Of a stretch of DNA of 30,266 nucleotides, positions 1 through 8,750 are shown piece by piece; position 1 is the first letter of the stretch, and the number at the start of each line of letters is the position of its first letter. A program made the translations under genes and the position numbers. This stretch comes from a virus. The notes beneath the pieces were generated by a model that saw nothing but the letters and a program-made list of their open reading frames with translations, made no database searches and had not been told where the DNA came from. The stretch is from the IMG/VR virus record IMGVR_UViG_3300000117_000146, positions 1-30,266 of that record. One strand, written 5' to 3'.

Positions 1-78
1 TATTGGGCTGATAAAGTAAAGTGGAGTCCAAGTAAAACCAAAGAGAAGAAGAATAAGAAATGGCGGAAGGGTAGTTAA
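1..78 (+). CDS. C-terminal end of an unknown basic protein (partial)
   Basis: An open frame enters from the left edge and ends at TAA (76-78), directly abutting the ATG of the next gene. Only 25 residues are visible. They are rich in Lys and Trp (ending KKWRKGS), typical of the basic tail of a nucleic-acid-binding or virion protein, but far too little to name. Direct abutment with the next gene suggests the same transcript. Confidence 0.5.
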   Translation, partial: YWADKVKWSPSKTKEKKNKKWRKGS

Positions 79-723
79 ATGCCGTTCCAGTCTTTAGAGC
101 AAGCCTACTTCTTGTATAATTACAAGCGAGTTGCATTTAATAGAATTGCTGGAGCAGGTGGAGTGCCGTTTCTTTGGCACGAATACAAAGACTTGAGAGA
201 CAAAGGTACTCCTGCTAAGGATGCAGAAAAGATGATTCATGACCCAAGAATAAAAAAGTGGCAAATGGTTCTGAAAAGAAAAAATCCTACTCCAGAAGAC
301 ATAGTATGGATAAATAACGATGAGTTAGATATTACCCAACTTAAAGAAAAATTAGATACTTTGAAAGCAGGTATTGGCCGACCTGCTAATAGGAGATATG
401 CAATACAAGAAGCAGAAAACGAATTGGCTAGAAGAAAACAAATAGAACTAAACAACAGACAGAAGGAAATAGATAGAGCCTTAGCATATAGAAAAAAACA
501 ACTTGCACAAAAAAGAAATATAAAGAGAGAAAGGGAACAGTCTGAAAGAAAAGATATTGTTGATAGAAGAAGTAAAAGAACAATAATTGACAATTATTTT
601 GAAATGTATAGAAATCAAGGTAAAGGACAACCAACTCTTGAAGATATTAAAAGAGAAGAAGGAAGACCCCTTACTGCTGAAGAAGAAAGTAGTTATTATA
701 AAAAAATTAAGGGTGAACAGTAA
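79..723 (+). CDS. Charged coiled-coil protein upstream of TerL; candidate small terminase subunit
   Basis: This 214-residue protein ends by overlapping the large-terminase start (TAATG). Residues about 1-60 are mixed and may be globular (YFLYNYKRVAFNRIAG near the N-terminus). Residues about 85-165 are an almost uninterrupted Arg/Lys/Glu/Gln-rich helix, expected to form a coiled coil. The C-terminus is acidic/polar. Position immediately before terL and a helical oligomerisation segment fit a TerS, which recognises viral DNA and loads it on the TerL motor, but no helix-turn-helix is obvious. A separate charged head protein is the alternative. The start follows GGGTAGTTAAATG, resembling the SD context of the other genes. 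Confidence 0.6.
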   Translation: MPFQSLEQAYFLYNYKRVAFNRIAGAGGVPFLWHEYKDLRDKGTPAKDAEKMIHDPRIKKWQMVLKRKNPTPEDIVWINNDELDITQLKEKLDTLKAGIGRPANRRYAIQEAENELARRKQIELNNRQKEIDRALAYRKKQLAQKRNIKREREQSERKDIVDRRSKRTIIDNYFEMYRNQGKGQPTLEDIKREEGRPLTAEEESSYYKKIKGEQ

Positions 724-2177
724 TGGAAATTGAAGCATTTAATCTAGAACATCAGATGGATTTCGAACTATCTAGAAACTCCTTCCCTTATTTCTTTCAA
801 CATGTTTGTGGCCCTGCTATGGGAATTGACCAATACTTCTATCCCCATTATATGGAAGAGTGGTTAGAATTAATGAATAGCACTCAGCGCACAGTTTTAA
901 TTTGTAGTCGTGACCACGGAAAATCTGTATTCATGCACTGTTGGGTAATATGGAATTTAATTTTTCAACCTAAAGGCTACCAAATGCTTTACATCTCTTC
1001 TAACCAAAAGCAGACTTTAGTACACATGCGAGAGATTGATAAATACTTTAGTCACCCAATGCTACAAAAATTCAAACCTATTAGGGGCTGGTCAGTAGGA
1101 CATATCAGATTAACAAATGGTAATGAACTACTAGCAAGGTCGGTAGGCTCACAGATTCGTGGACTTCACCCAAATGAAATAGTTATTGACGACCCTCTGA
1201 AAGAATTCTCAATGTCTGCTATACAGAAAGTTACTGATTGGTTTTACAGCGATATGATTCCTACTCTTCACCATTCTGCATCTCTAAGAGTAATCGGTAC
1301 TCCATTTAGTTATACAGATATTTATGCTCAACTTGCAGAGAATGATGTCTATGAAGTTAGAACCTATCCCTGCTTAAATGCACTTAACGAACCGCTTTGG
1401 CCCGATAGATGGGATTATAATTCCCTAATGCTAAGAAAGGGAGAGATTGGTACAATCGCATTCACTAGAGAATATCTTTGTGTTCCTATGTCTACGGGGA
1501 CTTCTCTCTTTAATCCTGAATATCTAAATAATGCTAAGTCAAAAGAATACATATTGAAACCTTATAGAAGAAAGGACTTCAGATATTTTGTCGGGGTAGA
1601 CCCTGCTATTTCTACTGATGGAGACTACAATGTTATCACAGTATTAGAAGTAGACGAAGATGACAATAAGACTGTAGTTTTTGTTGATAGGGCTAAGAAT
1701 GTAGACTTTAGACAAAACATAGAGAAGGTGAAAATGGTAGGTAAGATTTTCAATCCGGAAGTCGTTTTGTTTGAAACTAATACCTTCGCTAAATCCTTCA
1801 CTCAAGAATTAAAAAATGTCTCGGATATCAATGTCCATGATTTTAATACTACTAGAAAGAAGAAACAGGAGATTATTCTTAACCTACAAATGAATTTTGA
1901 AAACGGTAAAATAAGATTACCTTATGGCAATGAAGAGAGTAGGAGAGTTACTTCTACTCTAATAGAGGAATTGTCTATGTTTGCCATTACTGAAGGGGGC
2001 AAGTTTGAAGGCATAGGGGCACACGACGATATGGTAATGAGTCTAGCCCTAGCCAACTCTGCGACTTATACAATGAATGAGAAGTTTATTCACTTGGATG
2101 ACTTAGGCATATTTGATAATAAGCCCACTACTCCCAAGCCGTTTGCTGGAAAGGGAATTATGGGGCTAAACTTTTAA
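723..2177 (+). CDS. terL: Terminase large subunit (packaging ATPase-nuclease)
   Basis: The protein (484 residues, normal for the family) has the two TerL domains. The N-terminal ATPase has a deviant Walker A, SRDHGKS at about residues 62-68. Walker B is IVIDDP at about 153-158, and the coupling motif is VIGTP near 198. The C-terminal RNase H-like nuclease shows its acidic residues in GVDPAIS (about D294), LFETNTF (about E350) and AHDDMVMS (about D435). It cuts concatemeric viral DNA and pumps it through the portal into the procapsid using ATP. Its start overlaps the upstream gene stop, and the candidate TerS, LAGLIDADG protein and portal are neighbours. No catalytic residue appears to be missing. 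Confidence 0.96.
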   Translation: MEIEAFNLEHQMDFELSRNSFPYFFQHVCGPAMGIDQYFYPHYMEEWLELMNSTQRTVLICSRDHGKSVFMHCWVIWNLIFQPKGYQMLYISSNQKQTLVHMREIDKYFSHPMLQKFKPIRGWSVGHIRLTNGNELLARSVGSQIRGLHPNEIVIDDPLKEFSMSAIQKVTDWFYSDMIPTLHHSASLRVIGTPFSYTDIYAQLAENDVYEVRTYPCLNALNEPLWPDRWDYNSLMLRKGEIGTIAFTREYLCVPMSTGTSLFNPEYLNNAKSKEYILKPYRRKDFRYFVGVDPAISTDGDYNVITVLEVDEDDNKTVVFVDRAKNVDFRQNIEKVKMVGKIFNPEVVLFETNTFAKSFTQELKNVSDINVHDFNTTRKKKQEIILNLQMNFENGKIRLPYGNEESRRVTSTLIEELSMFAITEGGKFEGIGAHDDMVMSLALANSATYTMNEKFIHLDDLGIFDNKPTTPKPFAGKGIMGLNF

Positions 2178-2186
2178 GGTGATATT

Positions 2187-3542
2187 ATGGCAACTCCGGA
2201 TGAAAAAAGAGAAGCGGCTCAAAGGCTAGAGCAGGTGGCCGATTTAGAAGAAGAGGCTGAAGATGCTAAGTCTGAAATTGAGCAATCTCTAGATATTAAA
2301 CTAACTAGTTTTATTCAAGACTTGAGCATAGTAGATGAATCTGAAGCCATTACCAAAATAAGTCAAGAGTTTAGAATCAACGCTTCTCAAGCAAGAAAAC
2401 ATTTAGATATATTTCCGGACAAGTACTTAGTCCAAGATACCTATGTTCCTGATATCATCAAGACGATGAGAAAGGAAAGAAGAAAACTAAAGGGCGAGCA
2501 TAGGACTAAGATGACTAAGGCAATTGATACTTTAATTGATGGCTACTCAGACCACTTAGATAAGTGCATGAATAGCATTTATTGGCTAAAGCCCTACAAG
2601 CCCACCCTACAGAAAATGAGATTTAGTGAAGGGGATTTGTTGAAAATTCATGGCATTAAAAATATAGAGGGTAGAAGACAAATGATAGATTCGCTTTGTA
2701 AATATTGGGAGGCCGAATTAGAACAGGTAGAAACTCCATATGGAAAGCAGTATTCCACCCTACAGAAAACTATGAATAATGCAAAGAGGGAATTTAGGAA
2801 ACAGGTAACTGATTTATCTAAGGTTAGAAAAACCATAAAGGAAGAAACTAATGAATTTATTATCAAGTCAGTTTGCAACCAACAGGGGATTAGTGCTAGA
2901 GAAATCTTAGATAGAATGCCTACTAGATTATACAAGAGAACTACTATGAAAGTAATTCCCCAACTAATTAAAAAATTAGACATAACTGATATTGATGGGG
3001 CCTACTATAAATTAGATAACGAAATCAAAAAGAACATCTATGCTTATACTGCGGCCTTTATTGATTCTGATGGCTACATTACAGTGGATAGGAATATGAA
3101 TCCTAGAGTGGGTCTAGTTGCTACAGGAGATAGAGGGAAGGCTTTCATGGTTGAGATTCACAAAGCATTGGGCATAGGTAGATTACATTTAGACCAAAAG
3201 TCTCCTCAAAATACTAGGCCAGTCAACCGATTGAATTTTTATTCTCAAGCAGATGTAAGTGAACTACTTGTCAAGTGCTTGCCTCATTTTAGAATGAAGG
3301 GCAAAAACGCAGAACTTCTTTTAGAATTAATTAGAATGAAAAAATCATACAAGAAGGCTGATTGGTACAAGGGCAGATGCGATGAAATTTTTAAACTAAT
3401 GAAATATGAAAACCATAAAGACCATGTCGGCTTCGACTTTACTAAAGATAATATAGACATAGAAACCGTAGCAAAATTACATGATAATTGTAAAATGAGC
3501 CTAATGGACGAAATGGAAAACATTGGGACTTTGGTGGCGTGA
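2187..3542 (+). CDS. Unknown helical protein with C-terminal LAGLIDADG homing-endonuclease-like domain
   Basis: The 451-residue protein lies between terL and the portal gene, with a clean AAGGTGATATTATG start. Residues 1-280 are highly charged and helical. Residues about 229-280 (CNQQGISAREIL to INGAYYKLD-like pattern) look like a winged helix-turn-helix. From about residue 283 a homing-endonuclease-like domain begins with AAFIDSDGYITV, matching the LAGLIDADG helix with its catalytic Asp. It is followed by the expected beta strands (RVGLVATGD, RLNFYSQAD) and helices to about 420. Only one LAGLIDADG motif is visible, so it would act as a dimer, or be a catalytically reused DNA-binding module. 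The role of the N-terminal part is unknown; the domain sits at the C-terminus rather than as an intein. Confidence 0.75.
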   Translation: MATPDEKREAAQRLEQVADLEEEAEDAKSEIEQSLDIKLTSFIQDLSIVDESEAITKISQEFRINASQARKHLDIFPDKYLVQDTYVPDIIKTMRKERRKLKGEHRTKMTKAIDTLIDGYSDHLDKCMNSIYWLKPYKPTLQKMRFSEGDLLKIHGIKNIEGRRQMIDSLCKYWEAELEQVETPYGKQYSTLQKTMNNAKREFRKQVTDLSKVRKTIKEETNEFIIKSVCNQQGISAREILDRMPTRLYKRTTMKVIPQLIKKLDITDIDGAYYKLDNEIKKNIYAYTAAFIDSDGYITVDRNMNPRVGLVATGDRGKAFMVEIHKALGIGRLHLDQKSPQNTRPVNRLNFYSQADVSELLVKCLPHFRMKGKNAELLLELIRMKKSYKKADWYKGRCDEIFKLMKYENHKDHVGFDFTKDNIDIETVAKLHDNCKMSLMDEMENIGTLVA

Positions 3543-3546
3543 TATT

Positions 3547-3675
3547 ATGGCAACATATTGTGGAGTTTGTTATACTAGTAAGCAGAGCAATCCCTATGGG
3601 TATTGTAATGAGTGTTGGCTGAAGGCAGGAAAGCCAACAAAGGAAAACCCTCAAGGAAGCATTGATAAAAGATAG
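3547..3675 (+). CDS. 42-residue zinc-ribbon miniprotein
   Basis: A short open frame between the LAGLIDADG gene and the portal gene. It starts after CGTGATATTATGG, nearly the same 16-base start context as the upstream gene. The protein has CGVC at residues 5-8 and CNEC at residues 20-23, a CxxC-x11-CxxC zinc-ribbon spacing, followed by a Lys/Pro-rich tail. The paired cysteines, tight spacing and SD make it a credible gene despite its size. It may bind nucleic acid or protein; the next gene (portal) also carries CxxC pairs. No specific function can be assigned. Confidence 0.7.
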   Translation: MATYCGVCYTSKQSNPYGYCNECWLKAGKPTKENPQGSIDKR

Positions 3676-3701
3676 GCGGGTCGTAAGGATAGGGTGTAGA
3701 C

Positions 3702-5342
3702 ATGGCGGAAAAGCGAAGATTCTCTTTGACCAATTTATTTAGGAAGACCACACCTACTCCTACAGATAGGGAAGTCTACAATATAGGCATCCAAGAAAAG
3801 AGCCCAGCGCAGATGCTAAACGGGCCACTCATCTACAACATAGTACAGAATTCTGTAATTACTAGAACCTGCCTAACTCAATTGAAGCAAGAAGTATTTC
3901 GTAGAGGATATACTTGGGAAAAGGCATATGAGGCTAGGTGCGAAGACTGTAATAAGGAACACAAAAGACCTGTCCAAGAATGTTCTAGGTGTGGAAGTGC
4001 TAATTTAAAATTGCCAGATGTCAAACAATTAGAGTATGCAGAGAAGTTCTTAGAAGGATATGTTAATCAATCCGAGCAATTATTCATTGATGTTCTGAAG
4101 GAACTAGAAGACGATTTGAATATCATGGATGATGCCTACATCGTATTCGTAAAAGAATATTATATTGATGGTAATGGTAAGATTAGAATGCACAGAATAA
4201 AGGAAGTGTATAGAGGCGACCCTTCTACAATGCACATTTATGCAGATGAAGATGGGGTTAGAGGAACTAAAGGATTCACTTGCATACACCATAGAGAGTT
4301 TATGGCAACCGAGCCGCATGAAAATTGCGAGCAATGTGGAGACACACTTTACCCAGTACATTATGTAAATAGGGCTAAGGGCGAAGACCAATACTTCATC
4401 AAGGGAGAAGTCCTACACTTTAGTAAATATAGTCCTAGTAGATTATATGGTCTTTCACCAATACTTACTTTATACAATCACATCATGACTCTTATTGCTA
4501 TGGAGAACTATGTCAATGCCTCTTATACCAAGAGCAGAATGCCTAGAGGATTATTAGCGGTTCAGACTAGAAATATGGAATCTATGATGAGTTTTTGGCG
4601 TGGAGTTAAAGAAAGAATGGAGCAAGACCCTCACTATATTCCAGTAATGGGAATAGAAGCAGAAGGCGGAAAGGGTTCTATTGAATGGATTAAGTTCATG
4701 GATAGCCTAAAAGAAATGGAATATGTCGCAGTAAAGGATGATTTACGAGATAGAATTTCTGCGTTTTTTGGTGTTAGTAAAATTTTCATGGCAGACTCTA
4801 CTGCTAGTGGCGGATTAAATAACGAAGGTATGCAGATTTTAGTAACTAACAGAGCAGTACAAATGGCTCAGAATGTCTACAATGAATATGTATTCCCATT
4901 CTTAACTACCCAATTTGGAATTACTGATTGGGATTTGAAACTGCCACCGTCTGAAGAAGAAGATGAAATAGCAGTTCTGCGTAAGAGAGAGATAGAAGTT
5001 AATATCGCAGCATCTACTAAGAATTTAGGATTTGAAGTAGACATGGATGAAGATGGAAACTTTACCTTTAACAAGCCCGAACCTAAAGAAGAAGAAATGG
5101 GAGCAGAGGGTGGAGATGAGCCGGTGGAATTAGACCCTTATGCTGGAACTAATATCGACGCTTCCCAAATGGGACAAATGATGGAACAGCAACAACAAAG
5201 CATGGCAAGTTCTAACGAAAATGTTAAATCAACTAGAAATAAGCCGAGTATGGCCACAGGGCCGGATAAAAGGTTTAGTGGCCTACCAGCCGAAGCCGGA
5301 AATCAAAATGTAGACCAAAGAACAGAAAGAAGGGTTGGTTAA
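3702..5342 (+). CDS. Portal protein with two zinc-knuckle insertions
   Basis: The 546-residue protein is in the usual portal place after terL. It shows portal-type features: an N-terminal helical region, the central LHFSKYSPSRLYGLSPI segment near residue 245 (typical of portal families), the ISAFFGVSKIFMAD segment near residue 350, and a disordered Gln/acidic C-terminus. Twelve copies normally form the DNA channel at one capsid vertex. Two Cys clusters are unusual: C80/C83/C94/C97 (CEDC and CSRC) and C194/H196-H197/C209/C212. Both look like zinc-binding knuckles inserted into the clip/wing region. The start is ATG after AGGGTGTAGAC. Confidence 0.93.
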   Translation: MAEKRRFSLTNLFRKTTPTPTDREVYNIGIQEKSPAQMLNGPLIYNIVQNSVITRTCLTQLKQEVFRRGYTWEKAYEARCEDCNKEHKRPVQECSRCGSANLKLPDVKQLEYAEKFLEGYVNQSEQLFIDVLKELEDDLNIMDDAYIVFVKEYYIDGNGKIRMHRIKEVYRGDPSTMHIYADEDGVRGTKGFTCIHHREFMATEPHENCEQCGDTLYPVHYVNRAKGEDQYFIKGEVLHFSKYSPSRLYGLSPILTLYNHIMTLIAMENYVNASYTKSRMPRGLLAVQTRNMESMMSFWRGVKERMEQDPHYIPVMGIEAEGGKGSIEWIKFMDSLKEMEYVAVKDDLRDRISAFFGVSKIFMADSTASGGLNNEGMQILVTNRAVQMAQNVYNEYVFPFLTTQFGITDWDLKLPPSEEEDEIAVLRKREIEVNIAASTKNLGFEVDMDEDGNFTFNKPEPKEEEMGAEGGDEPVELDPYAGTNIDASQMGQMMEQQQQSMASSNENVKSTRNKPSMATGPDKRFSGLPAEAGNQNVDQRTERRVG

Positions 5343-5364
5343 TTATGAAAGCAGATTCGATAAA

Positions 5365-5394
5365 GGCCGGAAAAAAATTCCGCCGAATTTTTTG
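5365..5394 (+). terminator. Weak hairpin plus T-run after the portal gene
   Basis: After the portal stop, GGCCGGAA-AAAAA-TTCCGCC can fold into a stem with one bulged C, followed by a run of T (about 5388-5393). T-rich stretches alone can terminate archaeal transcription, so this could separate the packaging/portal module from the small-gene cassette. The stem is short and the reading is by eye. Confidence 0.3.
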
Positions 5395-5414
5395 AGAAAA
5401 ACGAGATGATTAAG

Positions 5415-5663
5415 ATGAGTTGGGATTATTACGATATTAAGAAAGAAGAAATGCTTACAAACGAAAATAAAGAAGCACTCGATAAGATAACTGAACGAGT
5501 AAAAACAGCGTTTGAAGGTATAGACCACGATGTCCTGTTGAGTGCTTTTGCTCCTCATGGCAGAACAAAGTACAAAGATAAACAAGAATTAGTGAATCAT
5601 TTAACTAAGGTTGCCATTGAGAGAATTAAGAAGATTGGTTCTAAAAATTGGGACGGTGATTAA
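5415..5663 (+). CDS. Small protein with MSWDYYD N-terminus (class A tag)
   Basis: An 82-residue acidic/helical protein. An ATG at 5406 is in frame, but ATG 5415 is preferred: GAGATGATTAAG just before it corresponds to the SD-spacer GAGGTGATTAAA used elsewhere, and this start gives the N-terminus MSWDYY. That matches MTWNWYN (8032) and MTWNYYN (8986). The rest shows a helical charged region, then a segment rich in mixed residues (DVLLSAFAPHGRT) and a basic C-terminal helix. No family is recognised. It is followed with a one-base gap by another M(S/T)W protein. Confidence 0.75.
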   Translation: MSWDYYDIKKEEMLTNENKEALDKITERVKTAFEGIDHDVLLSAFAPHGRTKYKDKQELVNHLTKVAIERIKKIGSKNWDGD

Positions 5664-5664
5664 A

Positions 5665-5970
5665 ATGAGTTGGGAAGAAATATTAAAAGGAACAGTTAGA
5701 CCAAGAGAAAAAATGAACATGAATGTATTCCAATATCAACACAGATTGTTTGATGGTATAGAAGAAGTTATGCCAGAAATAAACGGATTAACAAATCTAC
5801 ACAGACAAAAGGTTCCTGAATTCGAGGCTGATACAGAAAGTACGCTTTGGATAATAGATAAACATTTAACGAAGCGCAAAATAAACCAACCTAATGTTGA
5901 TAGTATTACTATTATAAAGCAGATTATTAAAGATTTAACAGATAACTTAAACACAAGGAGGCCGAATTAA
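5665..5970 (+). CDS. Small protein with MSWEEILK N-terminus (class B tag)
   Basis: A 101-residue protein. ATG 5665 follows a perfect GGTGATTAAA, whose TAA is the previous gene's stop, so the upstream in-frame TTG at 5611 is rejected. The first residues MSWEEILKG match MTWQDVLKE of the gene at 8370. The remainder is polar and helical with no recognisable catalytic motif. The gene belongs to the small-protein cassette between portal and ligase and ends by overlapping the next start (TTAATG). Confidence 0.75.
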   Translation: MSWEEILKGTVRPREKMNMNVFQYQHRLFDGIEEVMPEINGLTNLHRQKVPEFEADTESTLWIIDKHLTKRKINQPNVDSITIIKQIIKDLTDNLNTRRPN

Positions 5971-6197
5971 TGACAGAAGACACTAGACAAAAAGAAATAC
6001 GACTAAGAAAGGAATTGGCTAAACTTAGAACGCAGAATGCGGCTGAGTCTAGAACTGTTAAGAAAAACCGTGACTATGATATTGCCGGAATAGATACTAG
6101 AACTTCACATAAGGCTACTCATGGAAATGCAGATGTTCCCGATGTAGTCCTCTTACCTAAGATAAAGCGAAACCGAAAAGAAAATATTCCGTTCTGA
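5970..6197 (+). CDS. Small basic protein, unknown
   Basis: A 75-residue Arg/Lys-rich protein with a strong SD (AAGGAGG) and a start overlapping the preceding stop. The N-terminal half is a charged helix (RQKEIRLRKELAKLRTQ). The C-terminal half is basic and probably extended (KIKRNRKENIPF). It could bind DNA or fit against the capsid interior, but no family is recognised. Translational coupling with its neighbours indicates co-expression. Confidence 0.7.
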   Translation: MTEDTRQKEIRLRKELAKLRTQNAAESRTVKKNRDYDIAGIDTRTSHKATHGNADVPDVVLLPKIKRNRKENIPF

Positions 6198-6208
6198 GGT
6201 GGCTTATC

Positions 6209-8035
6209 ATGTCGGTTATCATAAAAAATATTGATGAACGAACTATGGAAAGTGCGAAGACTAAGAAGGAAAAAAATGAGGAAGAAATTCAAGATACCCA
6301 GAATAAAAAGTATAAGGATTGGAAATCCCTACTTACCAAACTAGGTAGAATCTCTGCCTCTAAGTCGCATAGTGACAAAAGAAAACATTTCAATTCTCTA
6401 ACCAGTTCGTATAGAGGTGCTGCTAAACCCAAAGTAAAACATGAGAGAATATTATTTTCTTTGGATAAGTTGAAAGAAAGGAGTTACATTTTCGATGAAA
6501 TTAAGAATGCCAAGGGTGACTTCGTAAAGATAAGTCCCGAAGAACTAGAAAATAAAATAAAAGATTTAGTTCTATCTAAACAAGTTACAAGCGTAGCACA
6601 CGGGATTATCTTTGAAGCAAGGCCACCCATTGTAAGAGAAGAATTATTACAAGCCTTAGATGATATTACTACTCACGAAGTAAAAATCGAAGACCAGTAT
6701 GACAAGGAGAAAGAGGGAGACGAGAAAGGACAATCGTATTTTATTTCAGTATATACCCTAGACCAGTCTGACTTGAAAGACATAGACAAGATAGTTAAGG
6801 ATAAAGTTGAGGTATTCAATTCGTTTGAGGGAGACTCTTATGATATAGAAACCACTTTACTAGAAGTGATGGTAGAATTATTTCACGATGTCTATGGGGA
6901 AGCACCAAACTATGCTATTAGAAAGGAGCCAAAATTATTAGATTATTTAGGGGCTATAACAGGAATGCTTAGGTCTAAGTCTAAGGGAGCCAAAGGCCGA
7001 GGAATACAAACTTCGGAAGGAGTTGTTCCAGAATTTATTGGTGAGAAGGTCTTACCTAAAGAAGACATCACTTCCCTACTTTCTAATATAGATAGGACTA
7101 TGGATAGATTTGTTGAGCAAAGGGTCACTATCGAAGATACCATTTCTCGCCTACAGGACATAGATATTGCCCAACAGGTAAAGGAATATAATAAGAGTAT
7201 TCAAGAAGGTATTGATTCTACAACAGAAAAAATCGAAGAATTATCTGAAAGAGGTAAAGAACTTCAGAAAAAATTAAAATTTGCTAAAAAACAAATGAAG
7301 GACTTCGACGAAGATGCAAAGGAGACGGATTCTGACGGAAACCGAACCGCCTACGGAAAAATTAAAGATGTAGTTAATCAGTCACAAAAGGCATTAGACA
7401 TAGTTGCTGAAGAATTCGATAAGGGCGTTGCACAGTTAGACAGGTATAAGGCGCAGGGAGTAGGCGACGAAAAAGAGTTTACAGACGCTATGGAGAGACA
7501 AGTATCTGAGCAGATTTCTCAACTAGATAAGTTACAAAAGAGAATTAAGGATTATACAGTTCAATTAGATATTGTCAATCCAAAAGAAAAGGGTAAGACT
7601 ATAGCAGAAGTAATGGAAGAAGTCGAATCAACTAAGCCCGAAAAAATAGAGGAATCTAAAAAACCAATCGGTTCTAGGAGTAGGACAATTAACCCGAAGG
7701 GTATGGAAGGCAGTGTCTTCAGACAACACATTTACGCCCTAACAGAATTTCAACAAGTTATGCAGAAACTTTCAGAGAAACTAGAAGTAGAAATGAAAGA
7801 AGCAGAAGAATATGCTAAAGAGCATGAACAGGGAATAGAAAGAAGACTCAAAAATGCAGCAGAGCAAGTTACTATGGAAGATGATGAAGAGTTTTCTAAT
7901 CTATTATCTCAACTAGGGATGGAAGAACCATCATCCACCGAAGACGATTTAGATGACATTCAGAAGTTGGTTTATAGGGCACTACAACTCAAAAGAAAAA
8001 TGAAGAAAATTAACAAAAGGAGTAGATTCTCATGA
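6209..8035 (+). CDS. 608-residue coiled-coil virion-associated protein, unknown
   Basis: A large hydrophilic protein with start ATG after GAGGTGGCTTATC. Residues about 280-470 and 520-600 are long Glu/Lys/Gln-rich heptad-like helices, expected to form coiled coils. Residues about 60-230 look more globular, with regular hydrophobic spacing. There is no signal peptide, membrane segment or catalytic motif. Size and location inside the late block suggest an internal head protein or an assembly factor rather than an enzyme. It ends with an ATGA overlap to the next gene. Function unknown. Confidence 0.7.
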   Translation: MSVIIKNIDERTMESAKTKKEKNEEEIQDTQNKKYKDWKSLLTKLGRISASKSHSDKRKHFNSLTSSYRGAAKPKVKHERILFSLDKLKERSYIFDEIKNAKGDFVKISPEELENKIKDLVLSKQVTSVAHGIIFEARPPIVREELLQALDDITTHEVKIEDQYDKEKEGDEKGQSYFISVYTLDQSDLKDIDKIVKDKVEVFNSFEGDSYDIETTLLEVMVELFHDVYGEAPNYAIRKEPKLLDYLGAITGMLRSKSKGAKGRGIQTSEGVVPEFIGEKVLPKEDITSLLSNIDRTMDRFVEQRVTIEDTISRLQDIDIAQQVKEYNKSIQEGIDSTTEKIEELSERGKELQKKLKFAKKQMKDFDEDAKETDSDGNRTAYGKIKDVVNQSQKALDIVAEEFDKGVAQLDRYKAQGVGDEKEFTDAMERQVSEQISQLDKLQKRIKDYTVQLDIVNPKEKGKTIAEVMEEVESTKPEKIEESKKPIGSRSRTINPKGMEGSVFRQHIYALTEFQQVMQKLSEKLEVEMKEAEEYAKEHEQGIERRLKNAAEQVTMEDDEEFSNLLSQLGMEEPSSTEDDLDDIQKLVYRALQLKRKMKKINKRSRFS

Positions 8036-8373
8036 CTTGGAATTGGTACAATGAAGATATAGCAAAGGCGGAAAGTGACATACTATCGTCGTTAGATAAG
8101 AAGCAAAAGAAGGCCTTGAAGAAAACTTTACAGGCGGCAGAGCCATCCGAGTATTTCGGTCAAGATTTTACTAGATTGGGTGAATTGTTAGACATGATGA
8201 AGGAATTGGATTTAATTAAGTCTGATGAAAAATTATCTAAGAAGATGGAGACTATGGATGAGAGCAATCTAGATATATTAGCCACAGCCAGCAAACTCCG
8301 TAAAGAGTACGAAACCCTCTACAGGCAGATTCGGAAATTAGTATATCCAAAGAAAGGAGGCGACTTGAGATGA
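8032..8373 (+). CDS. Small protein with MTWNWYN N-terminus (class A tag)
   Basis: A 113-residue helical, lysine-rich protein linked to both neighbours by four-base ATGA overlaps. The first 16 residues align with those of the protein at 8986: MTWN, aromatic, YN, then acidic residues and a lysine leading to ES. The rest is amphipathic helix without a recognised domain. The tag, not the body, is conserved between the paralogue-like proteins. This suggests a shared targeting peptide on different bodies, or very diverged duplicates. Confidence 0.75.
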   Translation: MTWNWYNEDIAKAESDILSSLDKKQKKALKKTLQAAEPSEYFGQDFTRLGELLDMMKELDLIKSDEKLSKKMETMDESNLDILATASKLRKEYETLYRQIRKLVYPKKGGDLR

Positions 8374-8750
8374 CATGGCAAGATGTATTAAAAGAAGAGA
8401 AACCAACAATAAGTTTAGAAGAGTTTATTGAGAAAAATATTTATTCGATTAAAGAAGGCTACGCATCAGCAGATTCTAGTTTTTATACAGACACTGGTGG
8501 GTTTAGAAAACCGATTAACAAACCTTATGTGGTCGATTTGAAAGACAATCATGGAAGACTACAAACAAGGGCATACGATAAATTAGAAGAAATGGGAATC
8601 AAAACTGATGGTTATGTTGTTGATATACCAAGTAGCGGAACCATAATTACTATTCGTAGAGGGACTCTTAGCGGGTATAAAGGACATAGCGACTACTTTG
8701 ATGATGAACATGGCCACGATAGCATAGACCCAAATAGGTTGGTGGAATAA
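8370..8750 (+). CDS. Small protein with MTWQDVLK N-terminus (class B tag)
   Basis: A 126-residue protein with strong SD GGAGG and an ATGA overlap with the previous gene. The N-terminus MTWQDVLKE is followed by an acidic helix. From about residue 35 a glycine-containing, beta-rich body follows (GYVVDIPSSGTIITIRRGTLSGYKGH). The C-terminus is His/Asp-rich (DDEHGHDS) and could bind metal, though no known motif is matched. The stop overlaps the start of the 76-residue tag protein. Confidence 0.72.
   Translation: MTWQDVLKEEKPTISLEEFIEKNIYSIKEGYASADSSFYTDTGGFRKPINKPYVVDLKDNHGRLQTRAYDKLEEMGIKTDGYVVDIPSSGTIITIRRGTLSGYKGHSDYFDDEHGHDSIDPNRLVE

Noticed and set aside
2187-3542. Intein inserted in a host protein
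   Set aside because: The LAGLIDADG part sits near the C-terminus with no Cys/Ser start and His-Asn end, and no continuing host-protein half.
5345-5395. 16-codon ATG frame after the portal stop
   Set aside because: Too short, no SD at the right distance, and it covers the hairpin/T-run; better read as intergenic.
5611-5664. TTG-start extension of the class B tag gene
   Set aside because: ATG 5665 follows a perfect GGTGATTAAA and yields the shared MSWEEILK N-terminus.
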